From Chondrilla cf. caribensis (lineage: Eukaryota > Porifera > Demospongiae > Chondrillida > Chondrillidae): DNA of 64,000 nucleotides. Numbering within the stretch: the stretch's first letter is position 1; every line of letters begins with the position of its first letter. Shown one piece after another: positions 30,540 to 54,692 of this stretch. The position numbers and the translations under genes are program-made. The stretch covers positions 2,746,320-2,810,319 of the forward strand of contig OZ026568.1 of the NCBI GenBank assembly GCA_964020155.1. Reading direction: 5' to 3'. The notes below the pieces were generated by a model. It saw only the letters and a program-made list of their open reading frames with translations. It did no database searches and was not told where the DNA came from.

Positions 30540-33118
30540 GCCTACTGGACTAGTAGCCTTCCCCAGTTTAAATAAGACTAGTTGTGAACGTGGTTCAGGA
30601 CCTCGCTACGTGAAATAGAATATGTCTGTATTTTGCTGTATTGATATATTTTTGTTTTTGAAATTGGGATCACATGGATAGATTGAATCGTAACAGGAAT
30701 ACTCCGCACACTGTGGGGAGTATTGAAATTGAAATTATATGTATACATTGAATTATAGAATTAGATCAACTTGAATGAAAACACAACAGGCAAAGTATGT
30801 TTGTTGTGTGTATCATAAGATAATAGTTAAATTTCATGATACACTCCAATTATAGTGTACTTATGTATGCCAAGGTGAATGGCTCAGATAGAAGTAAAGA
30901 CTCCTGTGTTATATCTTCTTGCGGGAGGTCAGCAATGGTAGAATGATGGAGACTGCTGACAAAAGGGTCAAGTGGTGCAGGCAGGTTCAAGAGATTGGCA
31001 ACTATCTTAATTGGCTGTAACGCTAGTTTCATACTGGTGGATTCTTTGAAAAGTTGCATGCTATTTTCCAATTGCTGTTTGTTGCAAAATCTACAATATA
31101 TGGGTAAATTATTTATGTTTGGTGGTATATTTTATCAAGTATAGTGACTGCACATCTTGTGATAAGTTAATTATAGTACATGACCTTTATATCCACGTTG
31201 ACCACCTTGCTTTTGGTAATTGTACATATTAAGGGGTAATACTCAGGCTATTAACGTTTCTCCAGTGTGAGTCAAGTTGTGTAATCATTCTAGTACTGAT
31301 CCAGGTCCATATTGTTTCATTGGGAGTACTATTTTGGAGAACTTTTGTCACAGTTACATCTTTTGCATGTTTTGTAACGTGATGCATAGCCACATTTCTT
31401 GACAACTTGTGCAAATAAATTGATTTCACTAATTGGTTATGGAATATACTCATTACAGTACGTTTGCACGACTTTCACTTGTGTTCATTTGTGCATGATG
31501 TGTTGAAGCGTGCATGATTTCATTTGTAATTGTTCTGAGACAGCTTGACTCTCACATTGCATCAACTGTGTTTGTGTTTCTTTCGTGGTTGATTGAAGTG
31601 TGTTCACTTTAATATTGTTTGTTAAGGTGTGGTACGTATACGTTCAGACATATTTATACATATTTATAATATACATATTTATACATTGATACTGCTCAAC
31701 ACTGCAAAGTGCTTAGCAAGAACAGTCATCTCACAATGAGGACAAGAATCTTTAGGGATCAGGTAAAAGAAGTTAACGGACCCACTGGCCATATGAATTG
31801 ATGACATCGGATTAGTGGTAGTAGGTAGAGTTAGAATTGGGGTTAGATCTGGGATCCTTTTTGACCTATAATATTTGGTTCAGAAAAGGATCCATGATGG
31901 ATGGCCACATTTCTTGACAACTTGTGCAAAGAAATTGGTTCCACTGATTGGCTGTGGAACTTGCTCATTACAGTATGTTTGCACAACTTTTACTTGTGTT
32001 CACTTGTGTATGATGTGTGGATGCATGCATGATTCCATTTGTAATTGTTCTGAGACAGCTCGAATCTCACATTGCATCAACTGTGCTTGTTTTTTTCAGG
32101 TTAATTCAAGTGTGTTCAGTGTATTATTGTTTGTTTGTTAAGGTGTGGTACGTATGTTCAGACATATTTATACATTTGATGTGATACCAAGAGCTACAGC
32201 TGTTGTACAACACTGCAAAGTGCTTAGTAAGAACAATCATATCTCACAATGATGACAAAAAATTAACATTTAGGGATCAGGTAAAAAGAAGTTAACAGAC
32301 ACTGGTCATATGGATTGATGTTGGGTTTGTAGTAGTAGTAGGTAGAGTTAGGGTTGGGGTTAGATCTGTGGTCTTTTTTTGACCTATAATATTTGGTTTA
32401 GAATAGGAACCAAGATCTAACCCTACCTCTATCTATGCATGCTCTACTAAGGAACGAGCATGACGCTATGCGAATGTCATCAGTCCACTGACCATTAGGT
32501 CGGTTCATTTCACCTGATCCAAAGCCCTCTGGACTGACATCTTTTCATATGAGAACCAGTCGTCTCTACAACGAGGAAAAAGTCCCATTAGTGAGCAATT
32601 GAAACCCGTAGATTTGCCATCTTTTCGATTACGTAGATTGCACGTCATGTACAAATGTCTGCCAAGATGGACGTCACCATGGCTGACCAATTCGAGCTCC
32701 CGAACGACGAATCAACGAACCCCCTTTCGGCGCAATGAGGAATCGAAATTCTGTACGTAAAAACTTTGACAGCCTTCCTGATGATCGTTTTAAGCTTACC
32801 GACGGCGCCCCACCCGGAACACCCAGCCCCTGAGTCAAAGAAACGTGAGTGTCATTCTTGTCCGTGTCTCGGCAACTGCTGCCGATCTCGACGAAAGTCT
32901 TCTACCTCCGTCTGTGACGCGTCCGTGCCCCCTTCCGACGAGGCGGACGGATCGCAACCAGTCGGTTGTGAACTCGTGGAATTTGCGCACAAAGAAAGTG
33001 CAAATGGGCCATAAATCCGCGAGTGTCCCGACGAAAAGCAATTAGATGCGTGGGCGACCAACTTTCGACACGCTATGGACCGGAAACAATTAACCTCGCT
33101 AACGCTCGGTAATTACTC
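30540..33118. repeat. Large direct repeat R2 (partner of R1 at 15290-17392)
   Basis: Matches R1 in the same orientation, from the GTGAACGTGGTTCAGGACCT landmark to AACCTCGCTAACGCTCGGTA. It holds an internal tandem duplication: sequence around 31385-31600 recurs at 31898-32110, each with CACATTTCTTGACAACTTGT. It also holds the mutated twin of the R1 exon (32679-32844). Confidence 0.7.
32679..32844 (+). pseudogene. Broken twin of the membrane-segment exon at 16956
   Basis: Same ACCATGG start and same C|GTGAGTGTC donor as the R1 copy, but codon 20 is TGA (32736-32738) where R1 has TGG. Also changed are a Leu to Ser codon before the stop and an Asp to His codon after it. Confidence 0.45.
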
Positions 33119-33263
33119 CACATCACTGTACACAACTGGCTATGTATGTATTTTGTGATTATGGTTACAACTTACTTTATTTCACTGTCGAGGTATGCAT
33201 CACCCCATGAGTTTATGCCTGTTCCCAGCATGTCCTCATTGCCGCTTCCCATCCATCTGTTAG

Positions 33264-33519
33264 GGATATCAACCCTCACATCCCTCAGTACATATCCCAG
33301 GCTCCCTGGTACGTGGACACAGGTCGCCCCACCTTGAAGCATCAACGTCCTCAGGAGGAGAAACAGAAGAAGTACAACAGCATTGCGGAGTGGTACATCA
33401 GGGGGGAGACCAGTAAAACTGCAAAGAAGTACTGAAAGGGAAACTGCGGTGCTATGACACATTCCAAGAAGGATTGCATGGAACGTCTGAGGAAGACACA
33501 AGCCGAGTTTACCTGTAGG
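33264..33519 (+). pseudogene. SLU7: SLU7 exon 2, truncated duplicate
   Basis: Matches SLU7 exon 2 (46605 onward) for about 250 bp, including the CATCTGTTAG acceptor. Three defects are visible. CGA is TGA at 33433-33435. A 9-bp in-frame deletion right after it removes the first Cys of the CCHC zinc knuckle. Homology then stops abruptly near 33519, with over 100 bp of the exon missing. Differences (about 14 in 240 bp plus the deletion) cluster toward the 3' end. The sequence then continues as CFAP99 intron, so this is the right breakpoint of the duplicated unit. Confidence 0.85.
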
Positions 33520-33529
33520 GAAAATATGA

Positions 33530-34546
<1,017 letters not shown>

Positions 34547-35162
34547 GGACTCGTCCCCATCCCATTGACCCGAACATTGAGTGTAAATTATATCATTTAT
34601 AACATGTACTGTAAATACTGTGCACATTGCCATGTGATTAACTGCTACAGCACCATAGTGTGTGCATCAGATTAGGAATGTTAGTAGGATGACTGGACCA
34701 TACCCTGCATGAGATAGCAATGAGTAGTGTACTTGCATACATACACGTTATAGAAACATTGTAGGTGGATTGAAACTAACTACTTATATAGCTGTTGTAA
34801 TAATCAGAAAATTATACACTAGCACAGCAATTAAATTTCTTGATACAATATTAATAGTATGTATAATACTTATGTATAGAGATCAAATTACATAATTCTA
34901 TATATTTGTGTACATACACATGTACATAAATTTATATTTCATTCTGGATTCATATATTATAATATGTATATATTAGCCATGAGCTATGTTATTATCATTG
35001 AAATTATTATATACATGTGTATAAAATGGTACAAAATAATTATATTATTATAGTATGTTATCATAACATTACATACATTATGTATAATTTGTATGCATAA
35101 TATTATACTGGTTTCTGAGAACACATGCAAACTACACATCCACTGTAAAACTGATGGCAATC

Positions 35163-35886
35163 TTAGGACTGGGCGATCCTCAAGGCACATCTGACGAAGG
35201 GACCCAATTCTTCCACAATTGTTTCCGGCTTCACCGGTTTTGGGATGACGGCTATCTGTGACACATCACACCCACTAGAGGTGACGAAATCCTTCCAGTC
35301 TTTCCCCTCCAGCAAAGCAAAGTCAGCCAACCACTGACAATTCCACAACTGAGTGGAATACATAACATTATTATGTAAATATCACTTATAGCAGCTAAAG
35401 GTGTGCACACATGCACACACACATACGGTACTTTAAAAAAAAAACGGTAAACTCCTTTACCATTTTTCAGTTAACAGTTAAACGATAACCGTTATCCGTT
35501 AACCGTTACCGGTGGTTTTCTCATTATGTAATCATTTATACGTAAGCGTATATTACTAAATGACAGCTGCAAATTGCATAACTCATGAACGATCCGTCGA
35601 AGAGTCAGTCAACTAGATCCAGGAAGACAAGAGATGCTCCCATGTCTTTCGTACTTTTGAATCATTACTCAAATACTCGCCTTTGATACTTTAAGTCCTT
35701 CTTTTTCAACGATTAAGAATATATAACGTACCATGGATGGTTATCCGTTAACGGTTATTGGCTAACAGTTACCAGAAAATTAGTTAACTATTAACCGATA
35801 AGCATAAACCATTATTGGATTAACAGGTAACTTTTATCCGGCAACATTTACTTTTTGGAACCGTACTGTACACATACTGACACACA

Positions 35887-35922
<36 letters not shown>

Positions 35923-38900
35923 TACTATACCATGTGCACATACATGTACCCATGCATGTATACACTAATGTAAGTATGTACCTCAATCTCGCGGTGATGG
36001 TCCTTTAAGGGGTACTGTGTAGCTTCATCATCCAGGTTTTGCCTACCAACATTGCAGTCCTCCACATTACTGTCTAGTAGAATGTACTGATGGTCCTCGT
36101 GATGCATGAGGTAGAGCTTCTTCTTGGAACGTCGCACATGGAAGATACGGCATTCCTGGTAGGATTTATGGAGGTACAAGCTTCCATCTCTAATGTAGCA
36201 GAAAATATAGTACATATTGAAGTGTACAAGACATGATCTTTTTCAACCTCTTCACTGCACTCACTTCACGCTCAGTCCTTCTGTCATCTCAGAGGCAAAC
36301 TTTGTCATTTGTATTCCATCTTCTTCAGAACAAACTGGACCAGCACTTAGAGCCATTCGTATGTCAAGATTCCTACATATATGTACAGGAAATGCTAAAT
36401 TCATAGTGTGTAATACATGGTAGCTGTCTTGAATGTACGGTTGTCTCTCTGTATCTCCCCCACTCTATCCAACATAAGTACTCTCAACACATACTTACCC
36501 TTCCAAAGGCAGGCAGTCAAACAGAATCTCTTTCTTCATTCTCGGTGTGATACGGACAAGCTCAAACTTTCCACTCTCACACATTCTGGCATTCAAACCA
36601 TACAGTACATACTCCTTGTCAGGTTCATCTGGAATGTGTACAAATGAGATCCTTATTGTCTCCATTTCGCCTATTGAGACCAAACCAAGATTCTTGGCAC
36701 CCATGAGATCAGGTATCTTTTCTTCAGATTCCAAACTCTTGCAACTAATAGTATAAGTGATAACAGGACAGGATGTGTGTATGTCATGTATGCAATGCTA
36801 ATCTGATTTGACCAGTGATCAATGGCTGTCTTTAACTACTCTACCAGAGATGTACAAATGAACACCACAAAATGCCATCTCAAACATTCAACACGATGAA
36901 TAGTCTAGTCAATAGCTATCTTTCATGCTTGTTCCACACAGCTTACACTGTTTGAAATGTCCAATGTGAACTGCCCAGTATGTCCTCCACATGAACTAGG
37001 CCATCTTTATTCTCCAGCCTTTCTAGAGGGTACTTACGCTCAAGATCATCACGTGTCAGACCGTGGTTTGTCTTCCAAAACAGCCTCCCAAACCTTAATG
37101 ATGTAAGTATAGTTACTTTTAATTATGAACACTGGAAAGTAGCCAAAATTCATGTAAAAATCATGTTACATGGTATATATACATACTTTAGGCGCCGTCC
37201 ATGACTGCGCTGGTGAGAACTTGTTAATGGATCAAGTATCTCAACACTTTCGAATCCATTCACACGTACAAATTTATATTGACCACAGTAATAATGGTTG
37301 TGTCATTATTAATCGGTCAGTGTGTATACACACTTTCGAATATTATAATATTGCTATGGTTATTCACTATATCAAGCATAGCCTGTACATACATGCTTGT
37401 ATTATATGAATGTAATCATAATTAAGCATCAACCAGGATTTTATTGACAGTATCATGGGATGTGGAAACATCCACTCATAGACAGACTAGGAACTGCCCA
37501 GCCCATGACTGAAGCCCATTCATGAATCACAACTAGTACACTTTCAACTGGGTTGAACCCTACTTTTTACAAGGGTTCGACTCGGAATTTTAACCCGGGT
37601 TTGACCTGGTTTCATGACGTCATGTGAATGCACTAACTCGCTTTAAATCGAGTTCGACTCGGGTTCGACCCACTTTACGGCATCCATGTGAAAACGGTAT
37701 TATGTTATTCAAAGTCACCGAAAAAAGTAATTACATAACCAAAACCTATTTATATCCTAAATGACATTTTTGTCTCTTGGGCATTGCTAACAGAGAGAAT
37801 AACTATCAAAGTGTTTAGATTTTCATCTATTCTACCTCCATTTATCAAGCTGTCATCTTTTCTAGCAACAAAAATGTCTTCCCGCGCTATTATTACGATA
37901 TTTGACTTCGTGTGGGAAGACCTTGGATTTGACAACCACATCTGCGTCCAGCCTCAGACAATAGTGTGGCCTCCCTTTCCAAATACTACCGACACCTCTG
38001 TAGTAAGTGTGTCAATTTGTCTCACCTTACTTCTATCATCACCTGGGGAACTATAGTGGATTTGAGTATATCCGTTATAACTTCTGAAAAATTCCTTGAT
38101 AGGATCTCTATACTTCGTAGTCCTTCAGACATAACCTGAGGAACAATAGAAGTGAGAGCAGGGTGGATGTTTGCATAAGACCTATTTATACATGTAAGAA
38201 TATATTATAATCCTCACACCTCCAACTACCCATGCGCATCTTTCATATATACACATGGTACAATGTACGTATAGTATACCTTTTCACCAACAGCTTTCAA
38301 ACGGTACTGTTTTCCAAACAGCGTATCTTCACGAGCTTTGAAACTAGCAAGTGAGAGCATTTGCTTGCCAGAGAAGCGAGTCAGAAAGATGATGTCTCTC
38401 TTGTTCGTATTCACCTATAGAGACATCAGAATCATGTGATGGTAACACATCCACAGCTGTGCCTATGTTATGCATTCCCTCACATAGCTTGCCAGCATAA
38501 CACGAACTTCGACCTTTGCCATCCTGCAAGCACTTATATCACCAAACAGTGTAACAAAGGCAAACCCCTGCAAAGGAAGGTTCAATATCCACAATTGTGT
38601 ACATACGGAATAGCACGTATGTACATACATTAATAATAATCATAGTTAAAATGTGACTACAGGTATTGTTGGACAGTCATAGCTTTTATTTGACAAATTA
38701 TGTCCGTTTTTCATTGACACTGTAATTACTCCTCTCCTGACTTCTACTGAGTCCCGCCAATATTCAGATCACTGTAACTATTACATGATGCTCACAACTT
38801 GCAACTACTACTATGCTATATTATATTTATTCAAAGACATGTAGACGAAGTAGTAAGAATTGTTAAAATTTATGGCATTCCTGACTCATAATCTTCATAC

Positions 38901-41900
38901 AGGCACATTGCATGCCTTCCATTTTTCATATCTTAATATCTGACTTAGCTGCTAATGTACAAGCACTAAACATTTTGTTAGATATGATTAATTGATGAGA
39001 GAGATGAAAAATCAAAACATTTGTATTTTTCTTGATGAAAATTATGCCATATTCACTGTTGACCTCCGATATTGTGCAATTGTTGCATATATCTAATTAT
39101 AAAACGTTAATAATGTGCTTGCTTACAGCGAATACTTCAAATATGATCTTACTTCTCTACTGCTAGGTACAACTGACATCCTCAGTACTCCAGTCTTCTT
39201 CTCAATTCTCCTCAATGTCTGACCCCTTGTTCCGATGATTATATTGGATAATCCTATGGGAATCTCAACCTAAAACAATGACGAGATGCCGAAAGTTAGA
39301 TTCACATGCACAGTTTTTGCCCAGTTGTGTGTGAAACCTGCTATTAATAACCGTTACACATTAAGTCGATAATATGTGTAATATCATAATATTAATCTAT
39401 AATTGTTATACTCATTGTTCAGCTGTAATAAAAATGCTGCTTAAGAGTTCGTCTACAATTACTCATATCCCAATGCCAGGTAAGATCGAAGGCTCAGCTG
39501 TGTGTCTATATCCTGTAGATCCACAGCTGAGGTCTATCAGGCTCTATAGACACCCGTTCACAGGCTTAATTGATACTTCCTAAATGGGCACATTGATTAA
39601 TTAGCATGTCATTGATGTCCTTGCAACACAATTCAGCATTGAACCATAAACACTCTAATGAGTAGAGCAGTGAAGCAAATGTGTAAAACAGTACAGTTTT
39701 TGAAGTCATGTTACAGAATCGACCCTTTTTTTCTCTGCCGATTCTTCTACAAAACTGGGAAACAAGTGCCTTTCTCGTTATTTTGCTTAAATGCTGCCCT
39801 TCGGCAGTAGGTAGAACAGCTGCGGAGGCCCGTGGTGGCTCCAGCACAGGGTCATTTTCATACACAAGTGGGTCATTATTGGTCTACTCCAATCCAGTCG
39901 TGCAATACCAACATGTGAACAAAACTTGCACTCTTGCCATAGATTAGATAGACCTCTTGGGCACCGCTCTCAGGGACTATCTAATCTGTTATTTCCCATG
40001 TACCCTGCTGAAAGGTGGTACAACTATTACATGTATAATATTTGATATACAGTGCATAACAACTATGAAGTATCTCTAGCAGATATACAGACACTTCAGC
40101 TTTATTGTTAACTCAGGGCTTGCCCTCGTAAACAATCAAGTCAAAGTGTCTGTATATCCACTACCACAGTTACTTTAGCTATTAGACAATAATTCAGATG
40201 TTGAATTAAAACCATTGTCAAGCAAATATAGTTCAACCTGAAATGGCTCTTCAATTGCACGTAACTGCTCCAGTACTTGCTCTCCAAATTTGGTAACAAA
40301 TTCCTCCTGCAGGAGGTTTAAAAATACTTCACTGAGCTGGAAGTCACAGTCATGGATAGTAATTAATTATTAAATAAGATAGCATTACAACAAAGTTAGT
40401 GGAAGTAAAATGCAGTATACACCAAATCATACACACATATGTACTTACCCCCAATATTTTGAATTCAGCAACAAAGTTCCCAAATATTTCATCATGCTTG
40501 ATTACCCTTGCATACATGTCATCAAAAATCTATCAAATGAAGTAAAATCAATTTACTAATAAATAAATATTATAGTAACTTTACTGTCACTCTCAAGGTC
40601 TTTTTCAAATGAAAATTGTTGTATCATATTAACAATCAACATAATGGTTGACATACAATAATTAACGTATAGCGGGAAAGTTTCGTGGACAAAAAGTTTC
40701 GCGAATTTTGTGAAGAAACTGGTATTCACGAAAGTTTTGTTCGTGAACACTCAATGACGTAATTGCCTGACAATCAATTAACGCGATGGGCGTTCAACTT
40801 TCCCTCCATACGGTATATACTCAGAATTCCAGCTATACATAGAGTACAAATTTGCATGTAAAGCTAAGGCAGCTCTATTTTAGGGGCTGCCTGTGGCCAC
40901 CCCTATAATATTGTTCTCATTTCAACCTCTGGTATGTAACACTCGATGTATTATATATAAAATAATTATTATAATGTGTTCCTACGCTTAACTGAAACAG
41001 TGAATTTACCCTAATGGCTGAAATTTTCGCGGGATGTAATTTTCACGAATCGGCAGATTTCAGACTTTTCGGGTTTTTAATTTTGCGACTCCAACATCAT
41101 TTGCGAACTTAACGCCTACTAGGCCTTTAATGAGTAGATAAGGTAGGTAGGTAGACAGACAAAACAATGTAGACTAGTTACCCATTTCCACGTGTTGGCT
41201 CAGCGCGCCGTGTGTTCAAGTTTGGTTCTTTGTTGTTCGTTGGGAAAGGAAGCCAGCAATGTCTCGTAGGTTCGAGTTTCGGAGTTGCATTCGCGGATCG
41301 ATACCATGTTTATAAGAGTATTTAAAGCGGCAGCAGCGACCAGGTGCTTGCCTACCACCGGGAACCACACAACAGGAAAGACATGTTCCCTGTTGGAGTG
41401 AACGAACCCTGGTTGGGCGTGTTCCCCGCAAGTTCTCGTGTGCTATCGCTCTTTGTAAGGCGCGGAGTAACAATAACATCCCAAGTTACTGGCTCAAGGC
41501 AGTCTTCTAGCGATCTTTTTCGCGATTTTATTTTCGCGAGCTTCCCACATTCGCAAAATTCGCGAACATAAAGTCCCACGAACATTTCAGCCATTAGGGT
41601 ATATTGCACAAGAATAAATGGCCGATGTCGAAATGTGGAGAATTAGAAATTGGGCTGGAATTCGAGTGCAAGGGTTTCAATGAATGTAATAAGTGAAGGT
41701 TCTCATAAACCTAAATGAAGACACCCAAGTAATTCAAGTGTGGGCAGCGGTAGCCCCATGAGTTTTGAACTCAAATTACTTGTTGTCCGGAGTGGAAACT
41801 CTAGAAACCCTAAATTATTCACTACCCAAGGAGTATCTTTGATGTATGACATTATTAAACGATAACAGGAAATCACCTCTGAGCAAGTTGCAGGTTTATT

Positions 41901-44900
41901 ACCTTATTCAATAGTGACTTGAATTGTGATATAGTAACAGGGGAACGGAGGTAGGGACGCCTTGTGTCCTCTGTCTCTGTATCACCATCTCTTTTGTCAT
42001 CTTCTTGCTCTTTCAAAATGGCTTCTAAAGAACTCAGCTTTTCCAAAACCTAGACCAAAAAGTTGTTTTTCAAGCAGCATTTTAACCACTATTGTGGATT
42101 AGAAATTTTGTCAAACCATAAATTAAAGTCACCAACAATATTTTCAGACACAAGTAACACATCAATCATATTATGTACATGCAATATCTGTCAGAGAACA
42201 CATTGCATTTACATTTCAAAACGATATTATTTAATTTACCTTACTTAGTTCAAACTGTATTTGTTCAATAGGATCAAGTGCCTGCGAATCAGAAGTTTTC
42301 TTTTCTCCTTCACCTTCCTGGACAAAATGCTCAATAGACTGGAGCCTGGCCAAGACCTTTTCAAAGTCCAATTGTGGCTCAGTGGCTTTTTCAGCCTAAA
42401 GGATAGGTAGCAACATACTCAAATGTGAGAAAATACTTACTGACAGCATATATTCATGCACATACCAAAGACATGGTTATTTTCTGTAGTTCAGCTATCT
42501 TTCCCTGCAATTTTTCCTCTCGTAGGATCTGCTTCTGATTGAAGGCAATATGTTCATTTTTGATGGCAAGTGATATTTCCTCTAGCTGAGTCGAGGTTTT
42601 CTCTTCCAAAACTTCAACACAAGTCTTGGTAGCATCCAACATTTCAGCCAGCTGAGCTAAATCCTTTCCATTTACCTTAGAGTCTGAAACTTCCACTTTG
42701 GGAGCTACCGACCATTCAACAGGAAGTGAATATGCCTATAAGATCATAAAATTCAATGACATACGTACATACGTACGTACGTACATATGTGGATAAATTA
42801 TTAATAATTGAAACTAAATAATGAATTGAAACTTCAGTTTTTTGAAGATATATCAATGAATAATTTCTAAATTTGAATGGTCTATATGACAGAAATACTG
42901 TTACATATGATAGCAAACCTCCGGAAATGGGTACTCCTGATCTGCAGCCATGGAGTAGACAAAATGCCCTGGTACAAACACCAGAGACACATGAAACATG
43001 TCCATCAAGTCTCCCCGGTGAATAAAACACCAATGGATGATAAACGGTAGACGCTTGATGTCAACACTGAAGAAGAGGGTTACATCACTGCAGCTAAATC
43101 CATCGAAAAGTGCTTCCTTCACTCCTATGTCTTTAACCAGGTACTGCTTCAGGGTCAGAATCTCTTCAATAGTGACACCATTGGGTGGACATGAGGTCTG
43201 CATTCCTACACTTAACCCATTCTGTGGTCTCCCATCAATGGTTGTCCTCTCACAATCTTCCAGAGTACTTTCACAGGCCTTCTTGACCTTTTTCTTGTAG
43301 GCATCTAATTTCTGCCTTAAGTCAAGCTTTTGTTCTTCTGCATACTACATTAGCAAAGGGTGGAGGGGGGGAGGGGGGGAGTTTAAGGTTGGTCACAGTG
43401 AGGCTCTCTATAGTGACAGCCACTGCACACATTCTCTCACTGAGACATTAATTTTGAAATAAGTCTATGATTATATATAATTATTGTGATAAAATTAATG
43501 ACAGGGAGTGTCACAGTGTTGTATAATTGCAAATTCTTTATTCTTACATAGCTTTATCCCTCATCTATTTGCTGGATGACCAAAGTGATTGCAGAATAGC
43601 AATTAACGATCACAGGGAACATACGTAAATGCAATTAGTTACATACATACCATAGACATAATATTTGTATAATTCAATGTACTGTACTTCAATGTGACCA
43701 GTGTTGGGGTCGTTACTTTTGAAAAGTAATCACACTACTTATTACATATTACTTTTCATTTATGTAATTCGTTACAGTTACATATTACTTAATATAAAAT
43801 GTAGCTAGTAATAATATTACATATTACATTGACATACATAATGATACATAATATTTCCACCCAAAGAAAGTAGTTTTCGTACGCATGTCTCCAATCTTTC
43901 CGTGTACCCTTGCCAACTCGTGTTTGTTGAAATCGTGGTTTATTGCACAATACATTGAGTCACTCTCAGTCAGCACATAAGCTAGGAAATCATAGCTAGT
44001 GGGCGAGAGGGTCAGTTTACAGCCATTGAATGTATGTTTCTCGCTAAAATAAGCCTTTTGTTTTGCTTATTACTATATTTATAGCCAATATCAGTATTGG
44101 ATGCAAATGAAGTAGTGCGTTACTTTTCAAATGTAATATATTATTTGTTACAAGACAGGTATTTCGTTATATTACTTGATTACCAGTAGTGTAATAATAT
44201 TACGTAACTAAATACCAGAGTAATGCGTTACCCACAACACTGATGTGACAAACAATATTGATCTAACAGTTATTACAATACCAAACCTGCTTTGCTACTG
44301 AGTCTTCGCATGATAATTCAATAAGAGATTCTAGAAGGTGCAAATCAATGTGATCGACTAAAAAGGGTTGAAGCTGAATGAAGATGTCCTCCTTTCGTCC
44401 TTCTTTCACACACAGCTGAATATCGGCAATGGCTTTTTTAACATCTTCATCTTTGTGCTTTGGATTTTTCAGCAATGTGATAGCCAAACTGGCCAATTCC
44501 GGATGTTTCGACACAACTTGCTTCACACTCACCATAAGACTGGCATAGGGTGTGGTCAGTTGTTGCAAGTGGTATGTGTACTGTGGAGCACAGTGGGCAG
44601 GTACAGGTGCTTGGATATCTCTATTCAACTTTCTGAGCTTTGACACATCAACATCTTTCTTCTCTAATGCTACGTAATATATACAATAATATCATGACAA
44701 ATCATAGGACCTACGTAGGTTAATTGATTCAGAGGCACCACTGTAATTGTAACAAATGCATACATCACAGACTACCACAATGTCATATGTTTGATGTGCT
44801 ATGTAGTCTAATGGAAAGATATGCTTTGGTGGCAGTTTGGGACAGGTATCACAATAATAAGAATTATTATTGTATGATAATTGAAGTTAATAGTTACCGC

Positions 44901-45236
44901 TGTCCAAATTAGGCGCAAGACTAGATAGGCGCCTCAGTACCTCATACACTCACCATTCATCAGTAATTTCCCGCAGTATGGCTGATTTTTTTCAAACAGG
45001 AGCTCGCAGAAACGCATTATGTCATCTCTACTTCTCTGTAGAATAGCACCCAATATTACTTCATTCTTGGTGGGCTTTATTTGGGAATCACGCGCCTCGC
45101 TATTTTGTTGATCTGTCAAAAGCCTCGAGGAAAATAAGTGACGACGAAGACCCTCGCCGTCCATCCTTTCGCACAGCTCACCAAAACAATCACGTAGAGC
45201 ATCCCTTCCGGGGTCTTCATCGTTGACTTGAGACAT
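35163..45236 (-). CDS. CARD - unassigned domain - coiled coil - KH protein, copy B (1051 aa, 17 exons)
   Basis: Exons: 44954-45236 (ATG), 44287-44669, 42919-43344, 42466-42735, 42240-42395, 41903-42049, 40449-40529, 40238-40306, 39153-39269, 38484-38567, 38280-38414, 38026-38135, 36947-37093, 36499-36744, 36265-36372, 35982-36189 and 35163-35348 (TAA). They total 3156 bp, in frame throughout. The CARD (residues ~10-94) ends RSRDDIMRFCELLFEKN. The second domain (95-364) is split by an intron that copy A lacks. The KH domain is again at 606-672 (IIIGTRGQTLRRIEKKTGV, then FVTLFGD..ACRMAKVEVRVMLAS). The last nine exons match copy A exon for exon, and eight of the nine have the same length; the CARD and second domain share only scattered motifs with copy A. 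Head-to-head with intact SLU7. Likely functional, with no defect seen. Role inferred as for copy A. Confidence 0.8.
35424..35865. mobile_element. Inverted-repeat element in intron 16 of CARD-KH copy B
   Basis: Starts TACGGTACTTTAAAAA and ends with the inverted TTTTTGGAACCGTA. It is internally rich in GTTAACGG/CCGTTAAC-type motifs. Copy A lacks it in the matching intron. Non-coding. Confidence 0.6.
40668..40817. mobile_element. Short MITE with TATA..GGGAAAGTT inverted ends
   Basis: The left end TATAGCGGGAAAGTTTCG pairs with the right end, whose reverse complement reads TATACCGTATGGAGGGAAAG. About 150 bp, in intron 6 of CARD-KH copy B. Confidence 0.55.
41007..41601. mobile_element. MITE with perfect 18-bp inverted repeats
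   Basis: TACCCTAATGGCTGAAAT at the left end is repeated in perfect inversion at the right end. The first and last TA may be the target duplication. Ends are rich in TTTTCGCG motifs. About 595 bp, no ORF with protein-like composition; absent from copy A. Confidence 0.78.
43699..44242. mobile_element. hAT-type MITE with 7-bp target duplication
   Basis: Starts CAGTGTTGGGGTCGTTAC and ends with inverted GTAACGC...CAACACTG form. ATGTGAC flanks both sides (43692-43698, 44243-44249). CAGTGTTG ends and a near-8-bp duplication are typical of hAT elements. It lies in intron 2 of CARD-KH copy B. Confidence 0.75.
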
Positions 45237-45367
45237 TTCGCAAGTATTATGCGAAACCACAGGGGAAAACGAAAACGTAGAATTTAATCAAATGTGGCAT
45301 GAAATAACCGTTCACATCATTAAGCGTTAAAGGGTTTTTCCCTCACCTGATAACTACACTGAAGAAA
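45237..45367. promoter_or_regulatory. Bidirectional promoter interval, copy B
   Basis: 131 bp between the divergent start codons of CARD-KH copy B and intact SLU7. No TATA box is evident, which fits a housekeeping-type promoter for SLU7. Confidence 0.6.

Positions 45368-54692
<9,325 letters not shown>

Noticed and set aside
15290..33118. R1 and R2 as LTRs of a retrotransposon
   Set aside because: No gag, protease, integrase or RT lies between them, no TG...CA ends or primer-binding site were seen, and their lengths differ by internal duplication.
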